The position numbers and the translations under genes were made by a program. Below are positions 12,365 to 22,880 of a stretch of DNA of 64,000 nt, piece after piece. Position 1 is the first letter of the stretch. Each line of letters begins with the position of its first letter. The notes under the pieces were generated by a model. It saw only the letters and a list, made by a program, of their open reading frames with translations. It did no database searches and was not told where the DNA came from. Origin of the DNA: Helianthus annuus (Eukaryota > Streptophyta > Magnoliopsida > Asterales > Asteraceae); NCBI RefSeq assembly GCF_002127325.2, contig NC_035433.2, positions 11,584,645-11,648,644 of the forward strand, in the 5' to 3' direction.

Positions 12365-13139
12365 TGTGACAACTCGAATTTCCAAGATTCCTATTTCGCA
12401 TTTATTGCACGTTCTTGTATTGTTTAGTTGATTATTTGCACAATTAATTGCTATGGAATTGTATACGTTTGATACAATGAAGTGTATTGTGTGATTGTGC
12501 ACGGTTATGTGTTAATTGTGATAAATTTGTTAAATGCATAAACTTGGTGGTGAAACTGTGAAATTGTTGTGAGATGGTGTACTTGTGTAAAAGCTAATAC
12601 TTGAGGATGTAGAGGGCAATTAGTGAAATCCTAGTAATACTTAACCCTAAATCATTCACTAAACCCCACACTAAAATCCAAGCACGTACTTTCACTTCTT
12701 TGGTTCTCTCTAGCAATCATCACCATCATCATCATTGGCACAAGACATTTCTGCACTTTTGATTCCTCTTTCACTAGAATCATTCAAGGTAATTGTTTAT
12801 CGATTATTGTAATACTTGTAAACCTAATTGATTGTTTGATCATTATCAATTCTTGATTGTGTGTTCATGAAAACCCTAGCTCTCATATGATACTTCTGCG
12901 ATTTTGATTTGATTCTGGATAATTGTGATTATGATGATGATTAGTTGCATGCTTGATAGATTATTCTTGTGATGATTGTTGTTGTTAAGTATCGGTTGAT
13001 TGATATGATCTTGCACTGTGAAAATCATGAACTAGGGTTTGGAATGGTCATTGAAACGTAACTGTTGTTGTAGAAACGTAACTGTTATGATCCTTGATTA
13101 TGTGCAAAGATTGGAATTCACGCATTATTGTTAGTCAGG

Positions 13140-13745
13140 GTTTTGGATTCTGGATTGTTATATGTCTGAGTTTTACAACACTATGAATGGTCCGAAGTTT
13201 ATGTTAATGCTTGTCAGAGTTTTGATTTGTGTGTTGTCTGAGTTTTGTAACAAACCCTAGTTCCGAACTTTAAAGATTGATAAGGGGGTCCGAGTTTCAA
13301 GTGTTGTAGGTCCGAGTTTCTTACCCCTCACCCTTATGTCCGACCTTTAAACACTTGGTAGGGTGGTCTGATGTTTAACCCTAGAGGAGGGGTCCGAGTT
13401 TTCATACATATATAACATGGGATATCCGAGTTTTGGCACCTAGGTTGTCCGAGGTTTGAGTGCTACACATGGGGGTCCGACTTTTAACCCCAAGATCTTA
13501 TGGTCCGAGTTTGTTGGGCTTTCCTTGTCCGACCTTTAGTGATCAGTAGAGTGATCCGAGTTTTGGCCCCCCACAACCTCTTGTCCGAGCTTTAACCCCC
13601 ACACCCTTGATCCGAGTTTTGATCCCCACACCCCCTAGTCCGAGTTTGTAACCCTTGCCACTTGGTCCGACCTTTAAACCCCCCCACATGTCCTGTCCGA
13701 GTTTTGAACAGGGGAAACCCCCCCCACACTTGTCTGAGTTTTTAT
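13140..13745 (+). repeat. Degenerate GTCCGAGTTT repeat tract in the inner 5' LTR
   Basis: About 20 irregularly spaced copies of TCCGAGTTT, TCCGACCTTT or TCTGAGTTT, separated by C-rich spacers such as CCCCACACCC. The same tract is in the 3' LTR at about 20420-21020. The spacer C-runs differ in length between the two LTRs, which suggests slippage. Confidence 0.8.
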
Positions 13746-14414
13746 GAAGGGCAAGGCCTGTCTGATTCTGATGTGTGTTTAATTTGAGGCCATGAATGTG
13801 TATTATATAATGATTGAATCTGATAAGATGTATATGTCACTTTCTTAAGCCGTTAACTCAGTTAAACTTGTTAAGTTTATCAACGCCGTCGAATATGCGA
13901 AGTATGTTAACAGTGACAAATTTGTTAACCTCCATGTTAGACTGAAATGTGAAATGCAGAGGTGTGACGCATGAATTATGTGAATACGATGAACTGATTA
14001 CGTGATGTATGATTCTATATATATATATATATATAATCGTATGATACTGAACGCAACTGTATGATCCTACATGTATGAACAGTCTATTAGATATCATCCT
14101 GTACACAATAAGCACACAAAACACAGTTGCTTGAATGTCAATGATTTGTAAACCCTAATTGGATGCAAACACTTACATCGTATCATGTGCAATATAACCT
14201 AGGTCGTGGGTAACGGATTTAGACACTTGATAAACCCTAGAGCATAGCATACCGAGCAAACCAAGGTGAGTTCACACAGCCAAGGCATGGGGTTCCCAGG
14301 GTGGGAATGGGATTGATTTATTTATTTGTACCTCTCTAGATAATGGAACGTAATGATATGATCCTCGGGTGAGGAAGGTGATTGGTTAAGATACTGCTAG
14401 ACTAGTGATGCTTA

Positions 14415-14580
14415 TAGAACTGATATTTGCACACACGTCGGGGTTGGCTGTGATAATATGACTGATCTTCGCACACATGCCAGGGTTGGCTGCGATAATA
14501 TGACTGATCTTCGCACACATGCCAGGGTTGGCTGCGATAATATGACTAATCTTCGCACACATGCCTAGGAAGGCTGCGAA
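14415..14580 (+). repeat. 42-bp tandem repeat in the inner 5' LTR
   Basis: About four units, each containing CTTCGCACACATGCCAGGG followed by GCTGCGATAATATGACT, in tandem with a 42-bp period. Since 42 is divisible by 3, an open frame on the minus strand repeats a short peptide. This is a by-product of the repeat. Confidence 0.88.
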
Positions 14581-15109
14581 CTGTACACTAAAACTTCGCA
14601 CAGGTGCCGGGTGGCCGCGATACAAACATACCTAGTCTAGAATACTTGAGAACTTTCCCTAATCTTCGCATACATGCCTGAAGGGCCGCGATACGAACTA
14701 TTACGATGCGTGACTTAATGAACGAACACAAGGCTTACTATACTATTACAATTACTGAACTATTAACTGTGAACTCGCTCAACTAGTTGTTGACTCTCTG
14801 CTGCATGCCTTGCAGGACATTAGGTACATATGGAGCTTGCACAGGGAGGAGCAGGTCGTTGTGGAGCTTGGATCGTGGATGTTATGTTACACTTATAACA
14901 CTTGAACTATTTACATACATTGGATTCTCATTATTACGCTTCCGCTACTTAAACTATGTTTGGTTTGAAAATCAATTGTATTGAATTGGGTTTTACAAAC
15001 TACTTTGATTATTATATACTATGTTCAATATGATTGGTGGCTTGATCCTGGTCATGTCACGCTCCCAAGCGGTGGTACTCCGCGTGTGGATTTTGGGGGT
15101 GTGACAGAT

Positions 15110-15121
15110 TGGTATCAGAGC
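15110..15121 (+). other. Primer binding site of the inner element (tRNA-iMet)
   Basis: TGGTATCAGAGC lies three bases after the 5' LTR end and is the usual complement of the 3' end of plant initiator methionine tRNA. It marks where minus-strand DNA synthesis would start. Confidence 0.95.
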
Positions 15122-15427
15122 CATTGGTTATAGAGAACTTGATTTTAATATGGGAAAAACGTTTTTATTAAAACCGGACTATAACCAGAAAAGTGCTCTC
15201 AACGATCCACAACGACGCTTCGCTCCACGTGCAAGACTCAACATCCTAGGTAATAAGGTTTATGTTTATTGCCTACTTGCTAGAATTACATAGAACTTTG
15301 CTCGTGGTATGCTTAGATTACATTGCTCACTATTTGTTATTGCTTGAGAACACCTGTGTGCTTACACTCTTCTGTCATCGCACTACTCGCGAACCATTCA
15401 TACTTATGCTACCTTTACTGCTCGATC
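15122..15427 (+). other. Leader region of the inner element, no gene seen
   Basis: This is untranslated DNA between the primer binding site and the gag start codon. It has only a short chance ORF (60 aa) and shows no recognisable domain. Confidence 0.7.
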
Positions 15428-16350
15428 ATGTCTGGACGTGTTAACATGACTCAAGCCCAGTGACGGCTCTCATTAACGAACAAGTTGCTGCGGCGTTTGC
15501 AGCCGCACAAGCAGGAGGTATAACCTGCTATTTCAGACCTATCCTAGGATGTTAGATCCTACTCTCGTGACCCAACTCTCGCGCTTAACCTGGACCTATC
15601 TTTCTCGCGCAACGGGTCAGAACGCACAGCAACCTGTCGGCACATTCAAGATCTTCATGGACTGTCGTCCAAGCACATTCAGTGGCACAGAAGGAGCAGT
15701 GGGACTACTCCATTGAGTTGGGAAGCTCGAGTCAGTATTCGAGATGTGTGAATGCCCTGAGGCACGCAGGGTCAAGTACGCCACTGGCACGTTGGAAGGA
15801 ATCGCACTAACCTGGTGGAACGCGCAAGTTCAGATATTAGGGCTGGCAGCTGCTAACGCCACCCCTTGGAACGATTTTATGGAACTCATTAAAAAGGGAA
15901 TACTGCACGCGTGATGACATCCATAAGTTGGAAGTGGAGCTTTACCATTTGAAAATGACGGGGTCAGAAATTGAAGCTTATACGAAATGGTCGAACGAAC
16001 TGGCCATCCTGTGTCCAACCATGGTGGACCCTCCGATCAAGCGTATCGAATTGTACCTCAAGGGTCTAGCCTCGGAGATTCAAAGTTATGTGACATCGGT
16101 CAACCTTGCTACAATCCAGGATGTTACTCATCTTGCTCATCGCCTCACAGATCAGGCAGTGGAACAGAACAAGCTGCCTAGACGCATTGGTGCTACTGCG
16201 ACTACTTCTGCTATTCCCAGTGACAACAAGAGAAGGTGGGATGGAACCTTCAGCAAGGGTTCAACTTCAGTTCAGTCTCAGGCACGGCAGCGAAAAACTG
16301 ATGACTATCAGAGCACTGGTCAGCAATCTTCTGGTAGTCAAGGGTTGTAA
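15428..16350 (+). pseudogene. gag: gag remnant of the inner chromovirus (frameshifted)
   Basis: Gag would form the virus-like particle around the RNA. The chosen ATG at 15428 opens a peptide beginning MSGRVNMTQAQ, which meets a TGA within 12 codons. An alanine-rich stretch (QVAAAFAAAQAG) continues in another frame. The retrotransposon Gag core is readable in pieces: PSTFSGTEGA near 15670, ALTWWNAQV near 15810, then a one-base insertion near 15897 in an A/G run. After this, KLEVELYHLKMTGSEIEAY and the rest run openly to a stop at 16348-16350. The C-terminal CCHC zinc knuckle is absent: the sequence passes from a Gln/Ser-rich tail almost directly to the end of the protease. With at least two frame changes it cannot make a full Gag. 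Confidence 0.85.
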
Positions 16351-16690
16351 CCTCGTCTTAGTTGGTCAGACTTTCTCCATCAACCTCATTCCCTAGTCTT
16401 GGGTAGTTTCGATGTCGTTATTGGGATGGATTGGTTATCCCAACATCACGCAGAGATCCTATGCAAGGAGAAGATAGTTCGTATTCCCCGTTCGGGTAAG
16501 CAACCTCTCGAAGTTCAAGGGCGACAAGAGTGGTGCTGTGGTTGGCATCATTTCTTTCTTGAAGGCACAGAAAGGTTTACGAAAGGGGCACACTGCTATT
16601 CTGGCATTAGTTACGGATGCATCAGCAAAGGAAAAGAAATTGGAGGATATTCCAGTTGTACGCGACTTTCCTCAGGTGTTTCCTGAAGAT
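16351..16690 (+). pseudogene. pol: Protease remnant and PR-RT linker of the inner chromovirus
   Basis: Only the C-terminal part of the aspartic protease is left: FSINLIP near 16372 in one frame, then GSFDVVIGMDWLSQHHAEI from about 16400 in another. The catalytic Asp-Thr-Gly segment expected upstream is missing, together with the gag zinc knuckle, so one deletion probably removed both. A further frame change near 16517 moves the reading frame into the linker that contains DIPVVRDFPQVFPED. The frame then ends at an in-frame TAA at 16691-16693, where relatives have Leu. The outer element keeps DTGA and a zinc knuckle in the matching region, which makes the loss easy to see. Confidence 0.85.
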
Positions 16691-18787
16691 TAACCCGGTT
16701 TACCGCCTCATCGTCAAGTCGAATTTCAGATCGAGCTCGCTCCAGGAGCAGCACCTATAGCTCGCGCACCGTATCGTTTAGCCCCAACTGAACTGGAAGA
16801 ACTTTCAGAGCAACTACAAAAACTCTTGGATAAGGGATTTATCCGACCTATCTTTTCGCCTTGGGGAGCTCCAGTTTTATTCGTGAAAAAGAAGGATGGC
16901 ACTTTCAGGATGTGCATTGATTACCGCGAACTGAACAAGGTCACAATGAAGAACCGTTATCCTCTTCCACGTATTGACGACCTATTCGACCAGTTGCAAG
17001 GATCGAGCTACTACTCCAAGATAGACTTGAGGTCAGGATACCATCAGTTGAGAGTCCGGGATGAGGACGTCTCCAAAACCGCATTCAGAACTCGCTACGG
17101 TCATTACGAGTTCCTAGTCATGCCATTTGGGCTTACGAACGCGCTTGCAGTTTTCATGGATCTTATGAACAGGGTGTGCAAACCCTATCTTGACAAGTTC
17201 GTCATTGTCTTCATCGACGACATTCTGACCTACTCCAAGAGTCAGGAGGAACACGAGCAGCATTTACGTCTTATCTTGGAACTTCTTCGAAAGGAAGAAT
17301 TGTACGCCAAGTTTTCTAAATGTGACTTCTGGCTTCGTGAAGTCCACTTCTTAGGCCATGTGGTGAGCAGGGATGGGATTCATGTCGATCCATTCAAGGT
17401 AGATTCGATCAGGAACTGGCCTGCACCGCTTACACCAACGGAAATACGCCAATTCTTGGGTTTGGCGGGGTATTACAGACGATTTATTAAAGACTTCTCC
17501 AAGATCGCACAGCCGCTCACTATGTTGACACAGAAAGGTGTTACCTATCGTTGGGGTAATACACAAGAAACTGCTTTTCAGTACCTGAAGGATAGACTAT
17601 GCAGCGCACCTATTCTCTCATTGCCAGAGGGCACGGACGATTTTGTGGTCTATTGTGACACATCGATACAGGGGCTTGGTTGTGTATTGATGCAGCGGGA
17701 TAAAGTTATTGCCTACGCTTCGCGGCAACTCAAAATTCATGAACGGAATTACACGACGCACGATTCAGAGCTGGGAGCTGTAGTTTTCGCGCTTAAGATA
17801 TGGAGACACTACTTATACGGTACCAAGTGCACTATTTACACCGATCACAGGAGTCTCGAGCATATCTTCAAGCAGAAGGAGTTGAACATGCGTCAACGAC
17901 GATGGGTCGAGTTACTTAATGATTATGAATGCGCTATCAAGTACCATCCAGGCAAAGCCAATGTTGTGGCTGACGCTCTCAGTCGGAAAGACACTCTACC
18001 TAGGCGTATACGAGCTTTGCAGCTCACTATTCAGTCTGATCTTCCTGCACAGATACGAAATGCTCAAGTTGAAGCATTGAAACCAGAAAACGTCAGGGCT
18101 GAAGCCTTACGCGGCTCAAGGCAACGATTAGAACAGAAGGAAGACGGCGCCTACTATGTAACAGGACGTATTTGGGTACCATTATACGGCGGTTTACGAG
18201 AACTTGTAATGGATGAAGCTCATAAATCTCGGTACTCGGTACATCCAGGGTCGGATAAAATGTACCATGATATCAGAACTACATACTGGTGGCCTAGCAT
18301 GAAGGCCCACATTGCAACTTACGTCGGCAAATGTTTGACTTGTGCGAGAGTCAAGACAGAGTACCAGAAACCCTCAGGCCTACTGCAACAACCCAGGATA
18401 CCACAGTGGAAATGGGAAGAAATTTCCATGGATTTTGTCACCGGCCTACCTAGATCCCAGCGCGGGAATGACACTATTTGGGTGATCGTTGATCGAGTCA
18501 CGAAGTCTGCCCATTTCTTGGCTATCGAAGAAACAGATAAGTTCTCTACTTTAACAGACATCTACTTGAAAGAAGTTGTTTCGAGGCACGGGGTGCCAAC
18601 CTCTATTATTTCGGATCGCGATGCACGATTCACATCAGAACTATGGCAAGCAATGCACAAAGCTTTTGGCTCTCGATTAGACATGAGCACAGCATATCAT
18701 CCTCAGACGGATGGACAGTCTGAGCGCACGATTCAAACCTTAGAAGACATGCTTCGGGCATGTGTTATCGATTTCGGCAACAACTGA
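16691..18787 (+). pseudogene. pol: pol: reverse transcriptase, RNase H and integrase core of the inner chromovirus
   Basis: The longest open frame in the window runs from after the TAA at 16691 to a TGA at 18785-18787. Counting from the Met at 16826 (653 residues): reverse transcriptase about 1-230 with the FIDD active site at 129-132; RNase H about 270-390 with acidic residues D277, E315, D340 and D383; integrase zinc finger H466, H473, C503, C506; integrase core with D536, D597 and E633. One RT residue is unusual: LTNALAVF has Leu at 107 where the outer element has Pro. The TGA falls where relatives have Trp and cuts off the rest of integrase. As written it could give an RT/RH fragment at most. 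Confidence 0.93.
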
Positions 18788-19567
18788 GAAAAGCACCTCC
18801 CGTTAGTGGAGTTTTCGTACAATAACAGTTACCACACCAGCATACAAGCCGCTCCATTCGAGGCATTGTACGGGCGTAAATGCCGGTCACCTCTCTGTCG
18901 GGTAGAGGTGGGGGATAGTCAGATTACAGGTCCAGAAATGGTAGTTGACGCTACTGAACGACTCGCACAAATACGACAACGCATGGCGGCAGCTCGTGAT
19001 CGCCAGAAAAGCTACGCAGATAAGCGTAGGAAGCCATTGGAATTTCAGGTCGGGGACCGGGTTTTACTCAAAGTTTCACCCTGGAAGGGTGTGGTTCGAT
19101 TTGGTAAACGAGGCAAGCTCAATCCACGGTATGTTGGACCGTTCGAAATCACTGAAAGAATAGGCAAAGTAGCCTACAGACTAAACCTACCAGCTGAACT
19201 CGGTGCGGTTCACAACGTATTTCACGTATCGAATCTGAAGAAGTGTCTGTCAGATAAGACCCTCATAATTCCATTGAAAGAACTCACTATCGACGAGCAG
19301 TTGCACTTCGTCGAGGAACCTGTAGAAATCACGGATCGGGATGTTAAGGTCCTCAAACACAAGAGAATCCTTCTTGTCTGAGTTCGTTGGAACTCCAAAC
19401 GTGGCCCAGAGTACACCTGGGAACGCGAAGACCAGATGACAGAAAAGTACCCCCAGTTATTTGGAACCAATGCAACCACTACTGAGACTGAAGCTACTAC
19501 TGCGGAATTTCGGGACGAAATTCCAAATCAACGGGGGGATGATGTGACACCCCAGGAAAACCAGTAA
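18788..19567 (+). pseudogene. pol: pol: integrase C-terminus and chromodomain of the inner chromovirus
   Basis: The same frame continues after the TGA at 18785: [14 protein letters not shown], the GPEM/ATERLAQ segment, the [20 protein letters not shown]-like module and the [10 protein letters not shown] motif. A second TGA at 19379-19381 lies in the chromodomain. The chromodomain resumes as VRWNSKRGPEYTWE...YPQLF, and the frame ends at TAA 19565-19567. In related elements the chromodomain directs integration to heterochromatin. Two stops in this part mean the integrase of this copy is inactive. Confidence 0.9.
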
Positions 19568-19603
19568 ACGATACAATTTACCTAGCTTCCTCAGTAACCA
19601 CAT
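19531..19603 (+). other. Duplicate PPT/LTR-start-like segment upstream of the real 3' LTR
   Basis: A first polypurine-like run, ACGGGGGGATGA (19531-19542), is followed by TGTGACACCCCAGG, which looks like an LTR start. About 100 bp later comes the functional polypurine tract and true LTR start. Both are preceded by the near-palindrome TTTCGGGACGAAAT (19508 and 19612). This may be a relic of a former LTR edge left by recombination between elements. Confidence 0.5.
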
Positions 19604-19630
19604 GCTAAATTTCGGGACGAAATTTCTTTT

Positions 19631-19643
19631 AAGTTGGGGATAA
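19631..19643 (+). other. Polypurine tract of the inner element
   Basis: AAGTTGGGGATAA lies immediately before the 3' LTR start TGTGACAACTCG and is the expected primer site for plus-strand DNA synthesis. Confidence 0.85.
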
Positions 19644-21293
19644 TGTGACAACTCGAATTTCCAAGATTCCTATTTCGCATTTATTGCACGTTCTTGTATT
19701 GTTTAGTTGATTATTTGCACAATTAATTGCTATGGAATTGTATACGTTTGATACAATGAAGTGTATTGTGTGATTGTGCACGGTTATGTGTTAATTGTGA
19801 TAAATTTGTTAAATGCATAAACTTGGTGGTGAAACTGTGAAATTGTTGTGAGATGGTGTACTTGTGTAAAAGCTAATACTTGAGGATGTAGAGGGCAATT
19901 AGTGAAATCCTAGTAATACTTAACCCTAAATCATTCACTAAACCCCACACTAAAATCCAAGCACGTACTTTCACTTCTTTGGTTCTCTCTAGCAATCATC
20001 ACCATCATCATCATTGGCACAAGACATTTCTGCACTTTTGATTCCTCTTTCACTAGAATCATTCAAGGTAATTGTTTATCGATTATTGTAATACTTGTAA
20101 ACCTAATTGATTGTTTGATCATTATCAATTCTTGATTGTGTGTTCATGAAAACCCTAGCTCTCATATGATACTTCTGCGATTTTGATTTGATTCTGGATA
20201 ATTGTGATTATGATGATGATTAGTTGCATGCTTGATAGATTATTCTTGTGATGATTGTTGTTGTTAAGTATCGGTTGATTGATATGATCTTGCACTGTGA
20301 AAATCATGAACTAGGGTTTGGAATGGTCATTGAAACGTAACTGTTGTTGTAGAAACGTAACTGTTATGATCCTTGATTCTGTGCAAAGATTGGAATTCAC
20401 GCATTATTGTTAGTCAGGGTTTTGGATTCTGGATTGTTATATGTCTGAGTTTTACAACACTATGAATGGTCTGAAGTTTATGTTAATGCTTGTCAGAGTT
20501 TTGATTTGTGTGTTGTCTGAGTTTTGTAACAAACCCTAGTTCCGAACTTTAAAGATTGATAAGGGGGTCCGAGTTTCAAGTGTTGTAGGTCCGAGTTTCT
20601 TACCCCTCACCCTTATGTCCGACCTTTAAACACTTGGTAGGGTGGTCCGATGTTTAACCCTAGAGGAGGGTCCGAGTTTTCATACATATATAACATGGGA
20701 TATCCGAGTTTTGGCACCTAGGTTGTCCGAGGTTTGAGTGCTACACATGGGGGTCCGACTTTTAACCCCAAGATCTTATGGTCCGAGTTTGTTGGGCTTT
20801 CCTTGTCCGACCTTTAGTGATCAGTAGAGTGATCCGAGTTTTGGCCCCCCACAACCTCTTGTCCGAGCTTTAACCCCCACACCCTTGATCCGAGTTTTGA
20901 TCCCCACACCCCCCTAGTCCGAGTTTGTAACCCTTGCCACTTGGTCCGACCTTTAAACCCCCCACATGTCCTGTCCGAGTTTTGAACAGGGGAAACCCCC
21001 CCCCCCCACACTTGTCTGAGTTTTTATGAAGGGCAAGGCTTGTCTGATTCTGATGTGTGTTTAATTTGAGGCCATGAATGTGTATTATATAATGATTGAA
21101 TCTGATAAGATGTATATGTCACTTTCTTAAGATGTTAACTCAGTTAAACTTGTTAAGTTTATCAACGCCGTCGAATATACGAAGTATGTTAACAGTGACA
21201 AATTTGTTAACCTCCATGTTAGACTGAAATGTGAAATGCAGAGGTGTGACGCATGAATTATGTGAATACGATGAACTGATTACGTGATGTATG

Positions 21294-21297
<4 letters not shown>

Positions 21298-21363
<66 letters not shown>
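21298..21363. repeat. AT dinucleotide microsatellite, expanded
   Basis: About 64 bp of uninterrupted AT in the 3' LTR. The same place in the 5' LTR (14016-14034) has about 19 bp. The LTRs were identical at insertion, so the difference arose afterwards. Confidence 0.97.
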
Positions 21364-21365
<2 letters not shown>

Positions 21366-21747
21366 CGTATGATACTGAACGCAACTGTATGATCCTACAT
21401 GTATGAACAGTCTATGAGATATCATCCTATACACAATAAGCACACAAAACACAGTTGCTTGAATGTCAATGATTTGTAAACCCTAATTGGATGCAAACAC
21501 TTACATCGTATTATGTGCAATATAACCTAGGTCGTGGGTAACGGATTTAGACACTTGATAAACCCTAGAGCATAGCATACCGAGCAAACCAAGGTGAGTT
21601 CACACAGCCAAGGCATGGGGTTCCCAGGGTGGAATGGGATTGATTTATTTATTTGTACCTCTCTAGATAATGGAACGTAATGATATGATCCTCGGGTGAG
21701 GAAGGTGATTGGTTAAGATACTGCTAGACTAGTGATGCTTATAAAAC

Positions 21748-21890
21748 TGATCTTCGCACACACGCCGGGGTTGGCTGCGATAATATGACTGATCTTCGCA
21801 CACATGCCAGGGTTGGCTGCGATAATATGACTGATCTTCGCACACATGCCAGGGTTAGCTGCGATAATATGACTAATCTTCGCACACATG
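21748..21890 (+). repeat. 42-bp tandem repeat in the inner 3' LTR
   Basis: The counterpart of the 5' LTR array, with about 3.5 units. The last unit joins directly to GCCTGAAGGGCCGCG, so the ~110 bp that follow the array in the 5' LTR are missing. Confidence 0.88.
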
Positions 21891-22320
21891 CCTGAAGGGC
21901 CGCGATACGAACTATTACGATGCATGACTTAATGAACGAACACAAGGCTTACTATACTATTACAATTACTGAACTATTAACTGTGAACTCGCTCAACTAG
22001 TTGTTGGCTCTCTACTGCATGCCTTGCAGGACATTAGGTACATATGGAGCTTGCACAGGGAGGAGCAGGTCGTTGTGGAGCTTGGATCGTGGATGTTATG
22101 CTACACTTATAACACTTGAACTATTTACATACATTGGATTCTCATTATTACGCTTCCGCTACTTAAACTATGTTTGGTTTGAACATCAATTGTATTGAAT
22201 TGGGTTTTACAAACTACTTTGATTATTATATACTATGTTCAATATGATTGGTGGCTTGATCCTGGTCATGTCACGCTCCCAAGCGGTGGTACTCCGCGTG
22301 TGGATTTTGGGGGTGTGACA

Positions 22321-22791
22321 CAGTAGTTGGGACTATATCTAACATACAATCTTGTATAAGTCATGTTTCGATGTCGGTTTCGATTGAGTTCGATTGCCTT
22401 TCGAGTTTCGATTCGATTTTCGATTGAATTGCTTGAATACCACACCAAAAACGTAAAGTAAACACGCACAAGTAACACGTAAGGCACACACACACGTATA
22501 ATAATACCAAAGTTCGCATAATTCGAGTCTCGGGTTCGATGCTTGATTGATCGGTTTGATTACTGATTAGTTAGCTTTATAGCATTGTTACTTCCTATCA
22601 TTCACAGTCGTAGATCGGTTCGCGTTGATTAAACATTCGATTGCATTTGATTACTTCGATTCTTTCTGATTACAGCACTTACTCCATAGAATACAACTAA
22701 AACAGGAAATAGACTTTCTACAGTCAAAGAAAGTCAAAGTTGACTTGGACTTTGACTTTGACTTTGACATTTGAAAACACGGGGTGTTACA
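22321..22791 (-). mobile_element. Outer element 3' LTR, proximal portion (with CAGTA duplication at 22321-22325)
   Basis: It aligns with 31204-31668 of the 5' LTR. On the minus strand the LTR starts at 22791 with TGTAACACCCCG, directly after the polypurine tract. The first five bases, CAGTA, are the target duplication made by the inner element. A 6-bp unit in the GACTTT run (22741-22770) is one copy longer than in the other LTR. Confidence 0.93.
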
Positions 22792-22801
22792 GCCTCCCTT
22801 T
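22792..22801 (-). other. Polypurine tract of the outer element
   Basis: The minus strand reads AAAGGGAGGC directly before the LTR start TGTAACACC. The near-palindrome AATTTCGGGACGAAATT lies just upstream (about 22808-22826), as it does in the inner element. Confidence 0.88.
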
Positions 22802-22880
22802 GTTTAGGGAATTTCGTCCCGAAATTAGGCTCGAAGCTGCACTTCACCGTGTGTCGCTTGACCAATTTGACGCTTCAGAT

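Larger units (their letters stand above)
12365..15106 (+). mobile_element. Inner element 5' LTR (2742 bp)
   Basis: It starts TGTGACAACTCG and ends GGGTGTGACA just before the primer binding site. It is nearly identical to 19644-22320. Internal repeats are degenerate GTCCGAGTTT units (about 13140-13745), a short AT run (14016-14034) and 42-bp tandem units (about 14415-14575). About 110 bp near 14580-14690 are missing from the 3' LTR, probably lost by slippage between two similar CTTCGCACACATGCC segments there. No protein-coding gene is present. Confidence 0.95.
12365..22320 (+). mobile_element. Inner Ty3/Gypsy chromovirus (Tekay/Del-like), plus strand, 9956 bp, non-autonomous
   Basis: This is a complete insertion with both LTRs (12365-15106 and 19644-22320), a tRNA-iMet primer site at 15110-15121, a polypurine tract at 19631-19643 and a perfect 5-bp target duplication CAGTA. 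The ends are TGTGACA...GTGTGACA. It sits in the 3' LTR of the outer element and was inserted in the opposite orientation. The internal region has gag and pol in the order RT-RNase H-integrase-chromodomain, but the zinc knuckle and protease active site are missing and the frame is broken repeatedly. By eye about 21 substitutions separate the LTRs over ~2.6 kb (about 0.8%), so insertion was recent. Confidence 0.96.
19644..22320 (+). mobile_element. Inner element 3' LTR (2677 bp)
   Basis: It matches 12365-15106 with about 21 substitutions by eye, some C-run length changes, a much longer AT microsatellite (21298-21363) and a loss of about 110 bp near 21890. It ends GGGTGTGACA followed by CAGTA. 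No gene is present. Confidence 0.95.

Noticed and set aside
14415..14580. CRISPR-like array
   Set aside because: The 42-bp units are contiguous with no unique spacers, and the context is a plant LTR.
14386..14625. 79-aa ORF with repeated MCAKISHIIAANPG units (also at 21713-21945)
   Set aside because: It is the reverse translation of the 42-bp tandem repeat inside the LTR; 42 is a multiple of three, so the peptide repeats.
15110..15122. tRNA-like sequence TGGTATCAGAGCC
   Set aside because: Only the short complement of the tRNA 3' end is present, directly after an LTR. It is a primer binding site and not a tRNA gene.
18785..18787. Stop in inner pol as a sign of two separate genes
   Set aside because: The same frame continues on both sides within the integrase core region, so it is a nonsense mutation in one polyprotein.
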